A DNA stretch of 37,402 nucleotides from T3Sed10-241 sp036796255. Its GTDB lineage: Bacteria > Bacteroidota > Bacteroidia > Flavobacteriales_D > Cryomorphaceae. The position numbers were made by a program, and so were the translations under genes. Positions within the stretch are counted from its first letter, which is position 1; the number at the start of each line of letters is the position of its first letter. The notes beneath the pieces were generated by a model that had not been told where the DNA came from, searched no databases, and saw only the letters and a list, made by a program, of their open reading frames with translations. The DNA is taken from positions 1 through 37,402 of the forward strand of contig DAIRDH010000032.1 in assembly GCA_036796255.1 (NCBI GenBank), in the 5' to 3' direction. This document shows, piece by piece, positions 16,377-24,984 of this stretch.

Positions 16377-17804
16377 ATGATGAAATCCCTATTTATAAGC
16401 ATTCAATTTATTGGTATTCTACTTCTTGCGCTTTCGCAAAAACACGACATCAAAGTAAGTCACGATGCGCCACTAGCGCTAAAGCCAGGCGAAGAAGCAG
16501 TGGTATCCATTACTCTCGACAAATCTGATGTATTGGGCTTTGCGAAATTTCAAATCACATTGGACGAAGGCCTTACGGCAGAAGTTATAGATGCTGCCGG
16601 AGCTTCATTCACATTCAACAATCAAGCCGCCAAATTCATTTGGATGAGCCTGCCCAGCGCCCGAAAAATCAATATGAGCATCCGCATCAAAGCAGATGAA
16701 AATGCCGTAGGTTCCCTGGAAATGAGCCAGCGCTTCTCTTACATCTACAACAACGAACGCAAAAACCACGATGCTCCCCCACACTTCGTTATGGTAGGTG
16801 AAGGCCAGGCCATCGCTGCACTTGAAGTGAAAAAATCGATGGCCGAAAAGGCGCGCAACCTTAATGCCACCGTGTACAGCAACCGCAGTGTAAAAACTGC
16901 CGGAATCAATCAATGGCGTGTTGATATTGAAATTGAAAAAGATATGCTTACCGGATTTGCGAAAATCGAAGAGCGTATTCCGCACGGATACACTGTAATT
17001 GACCTCAAGAGCAGTGGCGCCATCTTTTCCATCGATGAGCAAGATGTGAAATACATTTGGTACGACTTTCCTGAAACTGACAAGGTAACAGTCTCTTATA
17101 AAATGCTCCCTGTAATCGCTATGGAAGCCAATAAGCCTGAAATTAGTGGTGATTTTTCATTTCTGAAAGACGAACAGACGGTTGTGATTGCTATTGGCGA
17201 CAGCCACAAAAGTGGTGTAAGCGAAGAGGATACAATCACAGATGCCGTCGAACTGGAGGCTGAGCAAATAACTCAAGATATAAGTCAACAGCCTGCAACT
17301 ACTTCAGAAAAACCTCAGGAAGCTGCAGCGGCCGTTACCGAAGTTGCCGAAGTTCAAAAGCCCAGGCAGGAAGCCATAGCCGCTCCCAAAGCCCAAGCGA
17401 TCGCTAAACCAGCATCGAAGTCAGAACCCACTCCCAAGGCTCAGGTGCGGCCCGAAACAACAACTGAGAAAGCTTACACCGATGCCAATATTGTGGATGT
17501 GCCGCAGCCCGAGACAGGAGTGTTCTATCGGGTTCAAATAGCCGCTGGTAAGAACAACCTTCAAAATGCAACCTTTAAAAAGATTTACGGCTTTAATGAA
17601 GGCTACAAAATGGAAAATCACGGTAGTTGGATCAAATATACCACTGGCCACCATCAGGTTTACACCCAGGCCCGTCATAACCGCGAGCGTATTAAAGCGA
17701 GTTACACCAAATTTCAAGGCCCTTTTGTGACTGCCTACAATGATGGCGAGCGCATCACCGTGCAGGAAGCCCTGATGATTACCAGTCAAAAGTGGATACC
17801 CTGA
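16377..17804 (+). CDS. envelope protein with a duplicated unrecognised domain, Pro/Ala/Glu linker and C-terminal SPOR-like domain
   Basis: The product is about 475 residues (start at either of two adjacent ATGs, 16377 or 16380; the frame extends to a TTG at 16344). It has a signal peptide-like N-terminus (SIQFIGILLLALS). Two homologous segments follow, about residues 25-135 and 160-270. Each contains a GFAK.. strand, a hydrophobic G-V/T-x-x-x-D/E strand, a GA/F element and a (V/A)K(Y/F)IW(Y/M) strand; I do not recognise this beta-rich domain. A Pro/Ala/Gln/Lys linker covers about 290-375. The C-terminus (YRVQIAAG about 383, then WIKYTTG, FVTAYNDGERITVQEA) resembles SPOR repeats, which in other bacteria bind denuded peptidoglycan. 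It is 66 bases upstream of the next gene, which carries three more such repeats. Function unknown; probably periplasmic. Confidence 0.82.
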   Translation: MMKSLFISIQFIGILLLALSQKHDIKVSHDAPLALKPGEEAVVSITLDKSDVLGFAKFQITLDEGLTAEVIDAAGASFTFNNQAAKFIWMSLPSARKINMSIRIKADENAVGSLEMSQRFSYIYNNERKNHDAPPHFVMVGEGQAIAALEVKKSMAEKARNLNATVYSNRSVKTAGINQWRVDIEIEKDMLTGFAKIEERIPHGYTVIDLKSSGAIFSIDEQDVKYIWYDFPETDKVTVSYKMLPVIAMEANKPEISGDFSFLKDEQTVVIAIGDSHKSGVSEEDTITDAVELEAEQITQDISQQPATTSEKPQEAAAAVTEVAEVQKPRQEAIAAPKAQAIAKPASKSEPTPKAQVRPETTTEKAYTDANIVDVPQPETGVFYRVQIAAGKNNLQNATFKKIYGFNEGYKMENHGSWIKYTTGHHQVYTQARHNRERIKASYTKFQGPFVTAYNDGERITVQEALMITSQKWIP

Positions 17805-17870
17805 CATAGCTCTGCCTTTGTCCAAAAACGGAACCTAAAAGGGGACATTGCAGTATAAAGTGCTGTAACA

Positions 17871-19943
17871 ATGTTCTCCCCTATGACACGTTTACTCGAT
17901 TCTGGAAAAAATATCTGGCTACTCTTGGCCTTTCTTGCTGCTTTTCAGAGTAATGCACAAGAAGTATTCCTCGCAGAGCCCCCTCAAGAAATTGAAACAA
18001 ATGCCCTATTAAGGCCGAAGCTTCAATTGGGTTTTGGTCACCTCAGCTACTTTGGTGACGTAGGATCGCTCAATGGTGTAAGCCGGCAGCGGCATCTCAA
18101 TTGGGGTACACACGTGATGATGCTCAACCCTATTGGCGATGCCTTCGAATTGAACGTATTCGCCCTTTTTGGCACCATGAGTGCTGCGGAGCGCCTGAGT
18201 GACGATAAGGTCAATTTTCAAACTGGCGTGAGAATGGGCGGTTTGTCTCTGAGTTACAACTTCCACCACCTCCTTCCGGAAAACAGATACCTCACACCTT
18301 TCGTATCGCTAGGAATCACAACATTCGAATTCAATCCAAAAGGCAACAGACAAGATGCCTTAGGTCGCAGCTACCACCACTGGAGTGATGGCTCTGTACG
18401 CAGCCTTCCTGAAACGCATGCCGAAGCCACGACAGCCGAATTTCTCGAAATGGACCAGACCTTTGAAACAGACCTGCGTTCACAGGAACAGGGAACGTCT
18501 TATGCCTTAAGGGCGATATCAATACCCGTAGGTGCAGGCGTAGACATTGCCCTGAGCAATAAATTCAACCTGAGGTTGGCAGCAGAGTACCACTTTACCA
18601 GTACAGATTACCTGGATGGCTACGCATACAAGGCGGATAAGAATACCGGATTGAACAGAAACGACCGTTTTCTATATAGTTCCATGGGGCTCACTTACAA
18701 CTTGCATCACACCGAAGGATCGAAGAAACCCCGTATTCACAATGACCTGCGCGACTTCAACATCCCAGATAGCGATGAGGACGGTGATAACGTAATGGAT
18801 TTTGCCGATGCCTGCCCTGCTACACCCGCTGGTGTTCAGGTCGACGAGAAAGGATGTCCTGTTGACAGTGACAAAGATGGCGTTCCTGATTATCTTGATT
18901 TAGAGCCAAATACAGCGCCTGGCGCATTCGTTAATGCTGATGGAGAGGCACTCAATGACGATTATTTCGCCGAGATGCTCAAAGTGTACATGGGTGAGTC
19001 GAGCCATCAAATAATTAGAAGTAGTACAACTACTGCTGATATAGAGCGGAACAACATCATTATGGCGTCCAGAGAAAAAGGCTATCGCTTCACAATAGTG
19101 CAGCAAGGGGAATTCACGAACGATCAGCTTGCACAAATCTTGTCCATACCTAAGGTGAAGACCATCATCGAAGACGGGGTGATGACGTATTATGCCGGTG
19201 ATTACACTTCCAGTATAGATGTTCTGGGTGTCGCACAACAATTGAAGGATGCGGGAATCAAATATGCAGTTGAGTATAATAAAGGAGGCAAGCTCACGAC
19301 AATCGACCAGGACTTACTGTTTACTTCTGAAGACTATGAAACCTTTGCAGCCCTGTATAATGATAACGAGATAACCTTCCGGGTGCAGATAGGCGCATTT
19401 AGCAAAGCAGTTTCGCCCAAATTATTTAAAGACATTCCCGACGTACTCGAAATACCAGGCACAGATGGCCTTACCAGGTATTCATCCGGGGCTTACAACA
19501 ATATTCAAGATGCCGCCAAACATCGGGTCAACTTGCTTCTTAAGGGTTATGAAGGTGCCTTTGTAAGCGCCTACCGCGGAGGCCAACGCATTTCATTGAA
19601 GGAAGCCGGCGCAACTGTTACAAAAGCAGAGGACCTTTCCACGGTAAGCGACCAGGGATTGATCAACAAAGATTTTGTGAAATACGCTGTTCAACTGGGC
19701 GCTTTTAAGGGACGTATTCCTGCTGAGACCCTCGGCGATTACATGGCGCTTGGCAATGTGCGTCCGATTCGCTCAGACGATGGCACCACCCGATATCTCC
19801 ACGGTGTGTATAACGCTATGACTGATGCCCAAAAAGCCATGAATGAATTAAAAGCAGCCGGCTTCGAAGATATCAAAATCGTAGGTGAATTCAACGGTCA
19901 GATTATTTCGTCTGAAGAAGCACGTAAGCTCAAAGGCGAATAG
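17871..19943 (+). CDS. outer-membrane beta-barrel protein with thrombospondin type 3 repeats and three SPOR-like repeats
   Basis: The product is 690 residues (or 686 from ATG 17883), with a signal peptide ending near FQSNAQ. Residues about 45-285 look like a small outer-membrane beta-barrel with alternating strands (LQLGFGHLSYFGDV, LRLAAEYHFTSTDY, SSMGLTYNLHH). Residues about 298-345 contain calcium-binding TSP3-type repeats (DSDEDGDNVMDFADACPATP, DSDKDGVPDYLDLEP), a usual link in OmpA-like proteins. The C-terminal half has three repeats about 100 residues apart, beginning near 404 (YRFTIVQQG), 501 (FRVQIGAFS) and 604 (YAVQLGAFK), each with G-x-x-(R/T)Y-x-x-G-x-Y. These resemble SPOR domains and replace the usual OmpA peptidoglycan domain. 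It may tether outer membrane to peptidoglycan (inference). It overlaps the convergent comEC gene by 14 bases. Confidence 0.85.
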   Translation: MFSPMTRLLDSGKNIWLLLAFLAAFQSNAQEVFLAEPPQEIETNALLRPKLQLGFGHLSYFGDVGSLNGVSRQRHLNWGTHVMMLNPIGDAFELNVFALFGTMSAAERLSDDKVNFQTGVRMGGLSLSYNFHHLLPENRYLTPFVSLGITTFEFNPKGNRQDALGRSYHHWSDGSVRSLPETHAEATTAEFLEMDQTFETDLRSQEQGTSYALRAISIPVGAGVDIALSNKFNLRLAAEYHFTSTDYLDGYAYKADKNTGLNRNDRFLYSSMGLTYNLHHTEGSKKPRIHNDLRDFNIPDSDEDGDNVMDFADACPATPAGVQVDEKGCPVDSDKDGVPDYLDLEPNTAPGAFVNADGEALNDDYFAEMLKVYMGESSHQIIRSSTTTADIERNNIIMASREKGYRFTIVQQGEFTNDQLAQILSIPKVKTIIEDGVMTYYAGDYTSSIDVLGVAQQLKDAGIKYAVEYNKGGKLTTIDQDLLFTSEDYETFAALYNDNEITFRVQIGAFSKAVSPKLFKDIPDVLEIPGTDGLTRYSSGAYNNIQDAAKHRVNLLLKGYEGAFVSAYRGGQRISLKEAGATVTKAEDLSTVSDQGLINKDFVKYAVQLGAFKGRIPAETLGDYMALGNVRPIRSDDGTTRYLHGVYNAMTDAQKAMNELKAAGFEDIKIVGEFNGQIISSEEARKLKGE

Positions 19944-21987
19944 CCCCTTGACGCGCAGTATTCCAGTAGGAAATTTCCGCATCCTGAAGTTTTTTTTCCA
20001 ATTCAGTGTGACTGTATCTGGGCACTGACCCGTCAATGATTACCACAACATCTCGTGAGATTTTCAGAGAATCGCGCTGAGACAATTTAAAATTGCCATG
20101 AAGTAAGAGGTAGTCAGGATCTAATTTGCCCCACAGGTGAAGTTCCTCAATTGATGTAACCACAGCCATCAACTTGTCGTCAAGTACAATAGGATTGGTG
20201 TTGGATTGTACGAGAGTATCCCTAACGCCTCGCTTCTGGAAATAGGAATCGCTCGCAAAATACAGTGATTTCTCTTTTGCATAAGGTGTATTCCACTGGT
20301 GAATGACAGCCTTTGGCCCTTTTACCACCGCCACCGCCGATTGGCCTTCCGAATGAAATACGATCATTTCCTGATCATATGCACTGCTTATTTTGCGGAA
20401 GCCAAAAGATGCTGTAAACGCACACAAGGCAACAAGCGCCATCGCCAAACGGCCGCGACGGGGATCCTTTAAAGCGAAGAAAGCCAAGCCAGCAAGAAGA
20501 TAAAGCACGGATACTTCAAAAAAATTCAGATACAGGCCCCGCGATACCGGCGAAGGTAATTTTCCGAAAAGGAGCACGGCCTCATTGAGGGTTTTTGCTA
20601 CCATACCGGTGATGTAAAAAATAAGGTCGGACCAAGCGGGAATCCATGCACTGAGCATCGCAACAATACCAGCGTAAAGCAGAATTGTGGCAAGCGGAAT
20701 GACAAGCAAATTGGAGAGCAAGAAATAATTCGGAAACTGGTGAAAATAATGCACCGTAAGGGGAAAAGTGGCCAACTGGGCAGCAAAAGATACCACAAGC
20801 AAGGACCAAACTTTGTCAAGCCATAGCCATGGCGCCACAAAAATGGGATAAACCATGGGATGAATGATAACAATACCTAAGACCGCAAGATAAGAGAGCT
20901 GGAATCCAACCTGAACCAGAAGGAAAGGATTTACCAAAAGCAAGACAATGGCACTTGCTGCAAGCATATTGTAAATGCTGCCAAACCGACTAAACTCCTT
21001 TCCAAAAGCGATAAATGAAAACATGGTGGCGGCGCGAAGCACAGAGGGTGAGAAACCGGTAATGCCAGCATAAACCCAAAGTACCAACAAGCCCAGGACC
21101 AGCCTTACAAACCGCATGCGCCGGCCCCTAAAGGTCTTTCCTAGTATGAATGAAATGAAGAGGTAAATGATGCCGACATGCAATCCACTTACGGCAAGGA
21201 TATGAACAGTCCCTGCATCTGCAAAAGCCTTCCGTATGTCCTCATCGACGAAGTCGCGCTTGCCCAAAACGAGCGCTGATATGACGCCCAGTTCTCGTGC
21301 ATCGATGGAATGTGTTTTAAAAAGCGCAATGGCTTTCATACGCCAAGCCTCAAAAAAGGGACTCAACATAAAAGGAACTTGCGGCTCACGGGCAAAACTA
21401 ACTTCCTCCTTTAGGTAAACTGAAGCCGAAAAACCTTGTGCAGTTAGGTAGGCTCCGAAATCAAATTGATTGGGATTTAAAGGCGGGCGATGAGGTTGTG
21501 GTATAGACTTAAACTTGATAACATCGCCAGGCTTCAGTGTATCTGACCGCAACTCGTGAGGCATATAGGCAATGATATTTGCTTCGCTACCCTTGTTCCA
21601 ACCGCTCGTGTCCTTCTTGGCAATAACACGAAGTTGGAGTTGGGTAGTTTTTTCTTTCTGTGCAGGTACAGCCGTCAGTCGGGCTAAAAAAGCGGTTTCA
21701 TTGCCATCAAAGTGCCGATCGTATTGCCGAAGCTCTAGTCGATGACCAGCCCAAAAAAATCCAAGTAATAAAAATGCCAAAGAAGCGAGTACGCCAAAAA
21801 CCGGGTTGGACTTAATATCCACCCAACGCTTCCAAAACAGCAGCATCAAAAAGGAAATAAGGATACCAAATGCCAAAGCCACCTGCACAAGAAGAGGCTC
21901 TGGTTTAACTGCAAAGGCAATGGCTATTCCAAGCCCTGTAGGCAAGGCCACACGCAGCAAAGGGGAGCTGTGTATGAAGTAAGACAT
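19930..21987 (-). CDS. comEC: ComEC/Rec2-family DNA-uptake channel protein with a degenerate C-terminal domain
   Basis: The product is 685 residues. N-terminal membrane segments and a DUF4131-like region come first. The Competence domain follows: LGVISALVLGKRDFVDEDIRKAF then AGTVHILAVSGLHVGIIYLF near residues 230-280, and many membrane segments to about residue 525. ComEC carries single-stranded transforming DNA across the inner membrane. In the B. subtilis type protein a metallo-beta-lactamase domain follows. Here the last roughly 150 residues keep a trace of that fold (DYLLLHGNF, VVIIDGSVPRYSHTELEKKL, YWNTARQGAI) but I see no HxHxDH zinc motif, so nuclease activity in this domain is unlikely. 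This shorter form is, to my knowledge, common in Bacteroidetes. It is preceded by a T9SS protein gene on the same strand. Confidence 0.92.
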   Translation of the reverse strand: MSYFIHSSPLLRVALPTGLGIAIAFAVKPEPLLVQVALAFGILISFLMLLFWKRWVDIKSNPVFGVLASLAFLLLGFFWAGHRLELRQYDRHFDGNETAFLARLTAVPAQKEKTTQLQLRVIAKKDTSGWNKGSEANIIAYMPHELRSDTLKPGDVIKFKSIPQPHRPPLNPNQFDFGAYLTAQGFSASVYLKEEVSFAREPQVPFMLSPFFEAWRMKAIALFKTHSIDARELGVISALVLGKRDFVDEDIRKAFADAGTVHILAVSGLHVGIIYLFISFILGKTFRGRRMRFVRLVLGLLVLWVYAGITGFSPSVLRAATMFSFIAFGKEFSRFGSIYNMLAASAIVLLLVNPFLLVQVGFQLSYLAVLGIVIIHPMVYPIFVAPWLWLDKVWSLLVVSFAAQLATFPLTVHYFHQFPNYFLLSNLLVIPLATILLYAGIVAMLSAWIPAWSDLIFYITGMVAKTLNEAVLLFGKLPSPVSRGLYLNFFEVSVLYLLAGLAFFALKDPRRGRLAMALVALCAFTASFGFRKISSAYDQEMIVFHSEGQSAVAVVKGPKAVIHQWNTPYAKEKSLYFASDSYFQKRGVRDTLVQSNTNPIVLDDKLMAVVTSIEELHLWGKLDPDYLLLHGNFKLSQRDSLKISRDVVVIIDGSVPRYSHTELEKKLQDAEISYWNTARQGAIRL

Positions 21988-21989
21988 TC

Positions 21990-22020
21990 GGGGATTCTAA
22001 ATCTCCCCTAAAGAAAAGTA
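21990..22020 (-). promoter_or_regulatory. hairpin and promoter-like element just before the comEC start
   Basis: Reading toward comEC, TACTTTTC (22013-22020, one mismatch to TAnnTTTG) is followed by GGGGA, a 9-base loop and TCCCC (21990-22008). The hairpin ends 2 bases before the ATG at 21987. The GGGGAG strand is purine-rich and could act as a ribosome site that is closed by the stem. Weak evidence: the stem is 5 base pairs. Confidence 0.25.
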
Positions 22021-22042
22021 AAAAACCTGTTGTAGATATCTT

Positions 22043-23719
22043 TTAGCGTACCAATTTTTGGGTAAGCACTTCATAACCATTAAAAGCACGTAGAAGATAC
22101 ATCCCCGCTGGAAGATTTGACAATGCCCAGTTAACGTCAGCATAGCCTTCTACAGTGTCTTGACGCTTATCTACAAGCTTACCACTCAAGTCGTACAATT
22201 CAAGCTGAACCAATCCCCCAAGCTCATTGCTCACGTGCACTTGAAGCGATGACGAACCTTCAGTATTTCCAGAAAGGCTAACTTCAAAAGCAGCCACCTC
22301 GTCAGTCAGAAATTCTCCGTGGGTAGGTCCTTTTCCATTGCTATCAAAATCGTTGGTAGTGAGCAGTGAAGTCACTGGCTCTCCAATAGTAATATTGCAT
22401 ATGGTTGAGTAATCACCCATCAGGTTGCCTTGACTTGCCCGCACATCAACATTATAGCTGTCGCCAGGAATCAAGTCAGGGATCCAATTCAAGTTGATTG
22501 CACGATTGCCATCGCTTCTTGTGTAAAGTAGGGCTGGTTGCACTTGAGAAGTATTGGTAAACCTCCATGTATAAGCTGATGCTCGGCATATTTCATTTGC
22601 CTGCAGAACGAGATTGGCAGGATATGTGCCGCCACAAGGGTAAAGCGACTGGTTCAGCCCAGTGTTGGGCACAAAATTGTTCATTGTGATAAAGCGCAAT
22701 GCTCCAACAGGACTTTCATCGCCCGCAACAGTTGCAAAGGCAGTTACGATGTATACTTGGCCCAGTTGCAGCCCAGGAACCTGGTGTAGGCGCAACAAAC
22801 GGCTGTTATTATTTCCTAGAACTGAAATCGTATTGTTTAAGTCAAAGAATTCCCACCTGTATTGGGTGGCGGCTCCAACGGGAGTGGCTCCTATGGTTCC
22901 ACAGAAGTTGTAAAACTGATTCGCGAATTGTGCTTGCAGCTGTGTGCTCAATACATTGCTTTGCAAACCAATCGTACAGCTAGGGCCATAATCACCAGCA
23001 TTTCCGCCCTCAGCCACGAGCACACGAACACTTACATCATAAGTGCGTCCATAAGCAATTTGCGAAAACCACTGCAAGCGGTAATTCGGATTTGTTCCAT
23101 TTGGGGAAACCAGCTCATAAACATTGTTTGGGGCTTCCAACTCTTCAAATCTCCACTCATAACCAGTAATGGTTAGCGCGCTTGGACCTGGAGAAGTTGC
23201 CCGAATGATATCGTTGGTGGTGTAATCGAGTTGGTCACAGTCCTGACTTCTTAACTCCACAGCAGGGATGTTTCCTACAATCAAGGAAAAATCTTCAGAA
23301 GTCAAGACATCGGAATTGACATTGTACAAACCGATATAATAAGTAGCGCCTGTGGTGAGTCCGCTCAATGACAAAGATTCTGATGCGCCAGGGCCAGCGT
23401 CATTGCTGCAGGTGAGCTCCATGCCACCGCACGCGCCGAATACTTCCACTACGAGGTCGAGATTGCCACTGCCTTCTGCATTGATAAAAACAACACTCGC
23501 CGGAGCAACAAAGCTATACCAAACATCAGGAGCACTGCCGCTACCTGCGCACTGACCTTCTCCAGACCACGTGGCCGAAGCAAGGGTCCCGGATGTCGTT
23601 CCGCTACTCGCGACAACAGAGGGGGCAATAGAAATAGATGTACTGCAATCGTTTGCAATTACGGAATTTAAAATAAAGAGGCTAGCTGATGCCAAAAGGA
23701 AACTCGACGACCTTAACAT
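22043..23719 (-). CDS. secreted surface protein with three tandem beta-repeats and a T9SS type A sorting domain
   Basis: The product is 558 residues with a signal peptide (MLRSSSFLLASASLFILNSVIA). Residues about 23-150 resemble pre-peptidase/PPC-like beta sandwiches found in Bacteroidetes secreted proteins (APDVWYSFVAPA, TTGATYYIGLYN). Three repeats follow with the pattern Y-x-W-x-F ... L ... G-x-x-Y-x-V: YEWRF near 187, YRWEF near 287, YTWRF near 383. The C-terminal roughly 80 residues (VQLELYDLSGKLVDKR, LPAGMYLLRA, LTQKLVR) are a T9SS type A signal, cleaved during export across the outer membrane and attachment to the surface. No enzyme domain is visible, so it may be an adhesin or structural protein. 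It has an exact TAnnTTTG promoter element upstream. Confidence 0.85.
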   Translation of the reverse strand: MLRSSSFLLASASLFILNSVIANDCSTSISIAPSVVASSGTTSGTLASATWSGEGQCAGSGSAPDVWYSFVAPASVVFINAEGSGNLDLVVEVFGACGGMELTCSNDAGPGASESLSLSGLTTGATYYIGLYNVNSDVLTSEDFSLIVGNIPAVELRSQDCDQLDYTTNDIIRATSPGPSALTITGYEWRFEELEAPNNVYELVSPNGTNPNYRLQWFSQIAYGRTYDVSVRVLVAEGGNAGDYGPSCTIGLQSNVLSTQLQAQFANQFYNFCGTIGATPVGAATQYRWEFFDLNNTISVLGNNNSRLLRLHQVPGLQLGQVYIVTAFATVAGDESPVGALRFITMNNFVPNTGLNQSLYPCGGTYPANLVLQANEICRASAYTWRFTNTSQVQPALLYTRSDGNRAINLNWIPDLIPGDSYNVDVRASQGNLMGDYSTICNITIGEPVTSLLTTNDFDSNGKGPTHGEFLTDEVAAFEVSLSGNTEGSSSLQVHVSNELGGLVQLELYDLSGKLVDKRQDTVEGYADVNWALSNLPAGMYLLRAFNGYEVLTQKLVR

Positions 23720-23737
23720 GATTTTTGATTATTTAAA

Positions 23738-23745
23738 CAAAGATA
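23738..23745 (-). promoter_or_regulatory. Bacteroidetes -7 promoter element (TATCTTTG) of the T9SS type A gene
   Basis: On the minus strand TATCTTTG matches TAnnTTTG exactly and ends 18 bases before the ATG at 23719. No TTG lies at 19-21 bases upstream; the usual -33 half is not seen. Confidence 0.5.
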
Positions 23746-23814
23746 CAAACTTTGAGGCACATACGATTGAGTACTCAATTTGGTGTGTAAGGCTTTTTCA
23801 ACGCGGTTATCAAC

Positions 23815-23843
23815 AAAAAAGCAAGGCTTGCGCCTTGCTTTTT
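23815..23843 (-). terminator. hairpin terminator downstream of gapA (symmetric, could act both ways)
   Basis: A 7-base-pair stem GCAAGGC / GCCTTGC (23821-23827 with 23832-23838) closes a 4-base loop. On the plus strand it has six A residues before it and five T residues after it, so each strand presents a hairpin followed by a T run. It lies 38 bases beyond the stop of gapA and separates it from the T9SS gene promoter. Confidence 0.75.
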
Positions 23844-23880
23844 ACCACCTACTGAAAATTAACCACACTTATCTCTCGCA

Positions 23881-24870
23881 CTAAGCTATTTTCGCAGCCA
23901 ACTGCGCCGTGCGCGCAGAGTAGCCGAATTCATTGTCGTACCAGGAGAATACCTTTATCAAGTTACCGTTGGTAGAGGTAACCAGCGAATCAAAAATACT
24001 GCTGTAACTGCTTCCAATTACATCAGCAGAAACAATAGGATCTTCAGTATACTGAAGAATACCTTTCAATGGGCCATCAGCAGCTTTCTTCATAGCGGCA
24101 TTGATTTCCTCAGCGGTCACATCTCTTTTAAGCACTGCCACAAGGTCAGTGAGTGAACCGGTAATGGTTGGCACACGTGTTGCCACTCCATCAAGCTTTC
24201 CTTTGAGCTGCGGAAGTACCAGACCCACTGCTTTTGCCGCACCTGTGCTGGTAGGAATAATAGAGAAGGCTCCTGCTCTGGCCCTTCGCAAATCTCTGTG
24301 AGGGGCGTCTTGCAAGCGCTGGTCAGCAGTGTAGGCATGAATCGTATTGATATATCCGCGCTCTATTCCAAACTCTTTGTCGAGTACCATGGCAACCGGG
24401 GCCAAACAATTTGTAGTACAGCTCGCGTTGGACAATATTTTGTCGTCTTCGGTAATGTCGTGATCATTTACACCAATTACCACGGTCTTCACATCGCCGG
24501 TTGCGGGTGCAGAAATGACCACTTTACGCGCTCCGGCAGTAAGGTGCTTGCCTGCTCCATCAGCTGAAGTAAAAATTCCTGTGCACTCAGCTACTACGTC
24601 CACTCCCAGGCTTTTCCATGGAAGGTTTAATGGATCACGTTCCGCGTAAAGTGCATAAGCCTTTCCATTTACAATAAGCTTGTTGTTTCCTTCGTAACTC
24701 ACCTCTCCAGGAAAACGGCCCTGGCTCGAATCGTATTTTAAAAGGTGGGCTAAAGTTTTGGCATCGGTCAGGTCGTTGATCGCAACAACCTCTACTTCTG
24801 GATTTTGCAGAAGAACCCTAAATGTAAGGCGCCCGATTCGACCAAATCCGTTGATAGCAATTTTTTTCAT
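23881..24870 (-). CDS. gapA: glyceraldehyde-3-phosphate dehydrogenase, type I
   Basis: The product is 329 residues from ATG 24870 (the frame extends to 24906, but the NAD-binding start KIAINGFGRIGRL fixes the ATG). The Rossmann fold is followed by the catalytic ASCTTNCLAP with the nucleophile Cys at about 151, and HAYTADQRLQD. The substrate-binding segment (STGAAKAVGLVLPQL) and the C-terminal WYDNEFGYSARTAQL are intact. The enzyme converts glyceraldehyde-3-phosphate to 1,3-bisphosphoglycerate in glycolysis. AINDLTD at the end of the second strand, with an acidic residue before the helix, favours NAD+ use, as in glycolytic enzymes (inference). It has its own promoter element and terminator, so it is probably a single-gene unit. 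Confidence 0.97.
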   Translation of the reverse strand: MKKIAINGFGRIGRLTFRVLLQNPEVEVVAINDLTDAKTLAHLLKYDSSQGRFPGEVSYEGNNKLIVNGKAYALYAERDPLNLPWKSLGVDVVAECTGIFTSADGAGKHLTAGARKVVISAPATGDVKTVVIGVNDHDITEDDKILSNASCTTNCLAPVAMVLDKEFGIERGYINTIHAYTADQRLQDAPHRDLRRARAGAFSIIPTSTGAAKAVGLVLPQLKGKLDGVATRVPTITGSLTDLVAVLKRDVTAEEINAAMKKAADGPLKGILQYTEDPIVSADVIGSSYSSIFDSLVTSTNGNLIKVFSWYDNEFGYSARTAQLAAKIA

Positions 24871-24903
24871 GGGGTTTTGATTTTTCAGAGTGTCATTCCG
24901 ACA

Positions 24904-24911
24904 CAAAGATA
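24904..24911 (-). promoter_or_regulatory. Bacteroidetes -7 promoter element (TATCTTTG) of gapA
   Basis: TATCTTTG on the minus strand is an exact TAnnTTTG match that ends 33 bases before the gapA ATG, a normal leader length. A T-rich stretch lies upstream but no TTG at the usual spacing. Confidence 0.55.
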
Positions 24912-24935
24912 GGTTAAAAAAAGAAATCTATTGCC

Positions 24936-24977
24936 CTGACGGATGTTCTTGAAAAAAATAATTGCCCGGCAAAGCCG
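24936..24977 (-). terminator. weak hairpin with T-run downstream of the MoxR gene
   Basis: On the minus strand CGGC-TTT-GCCG (24967-24977) is followed by a T-rich stretch with seven T residues. It lies about 8 bases after the MoxR stop and ends the guaB-to-MoxR run. The stem is only 4 base pairs, so this is a tentative call. Confidence 0.3.
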
Positions 24978-24984
24978 TACAAAT

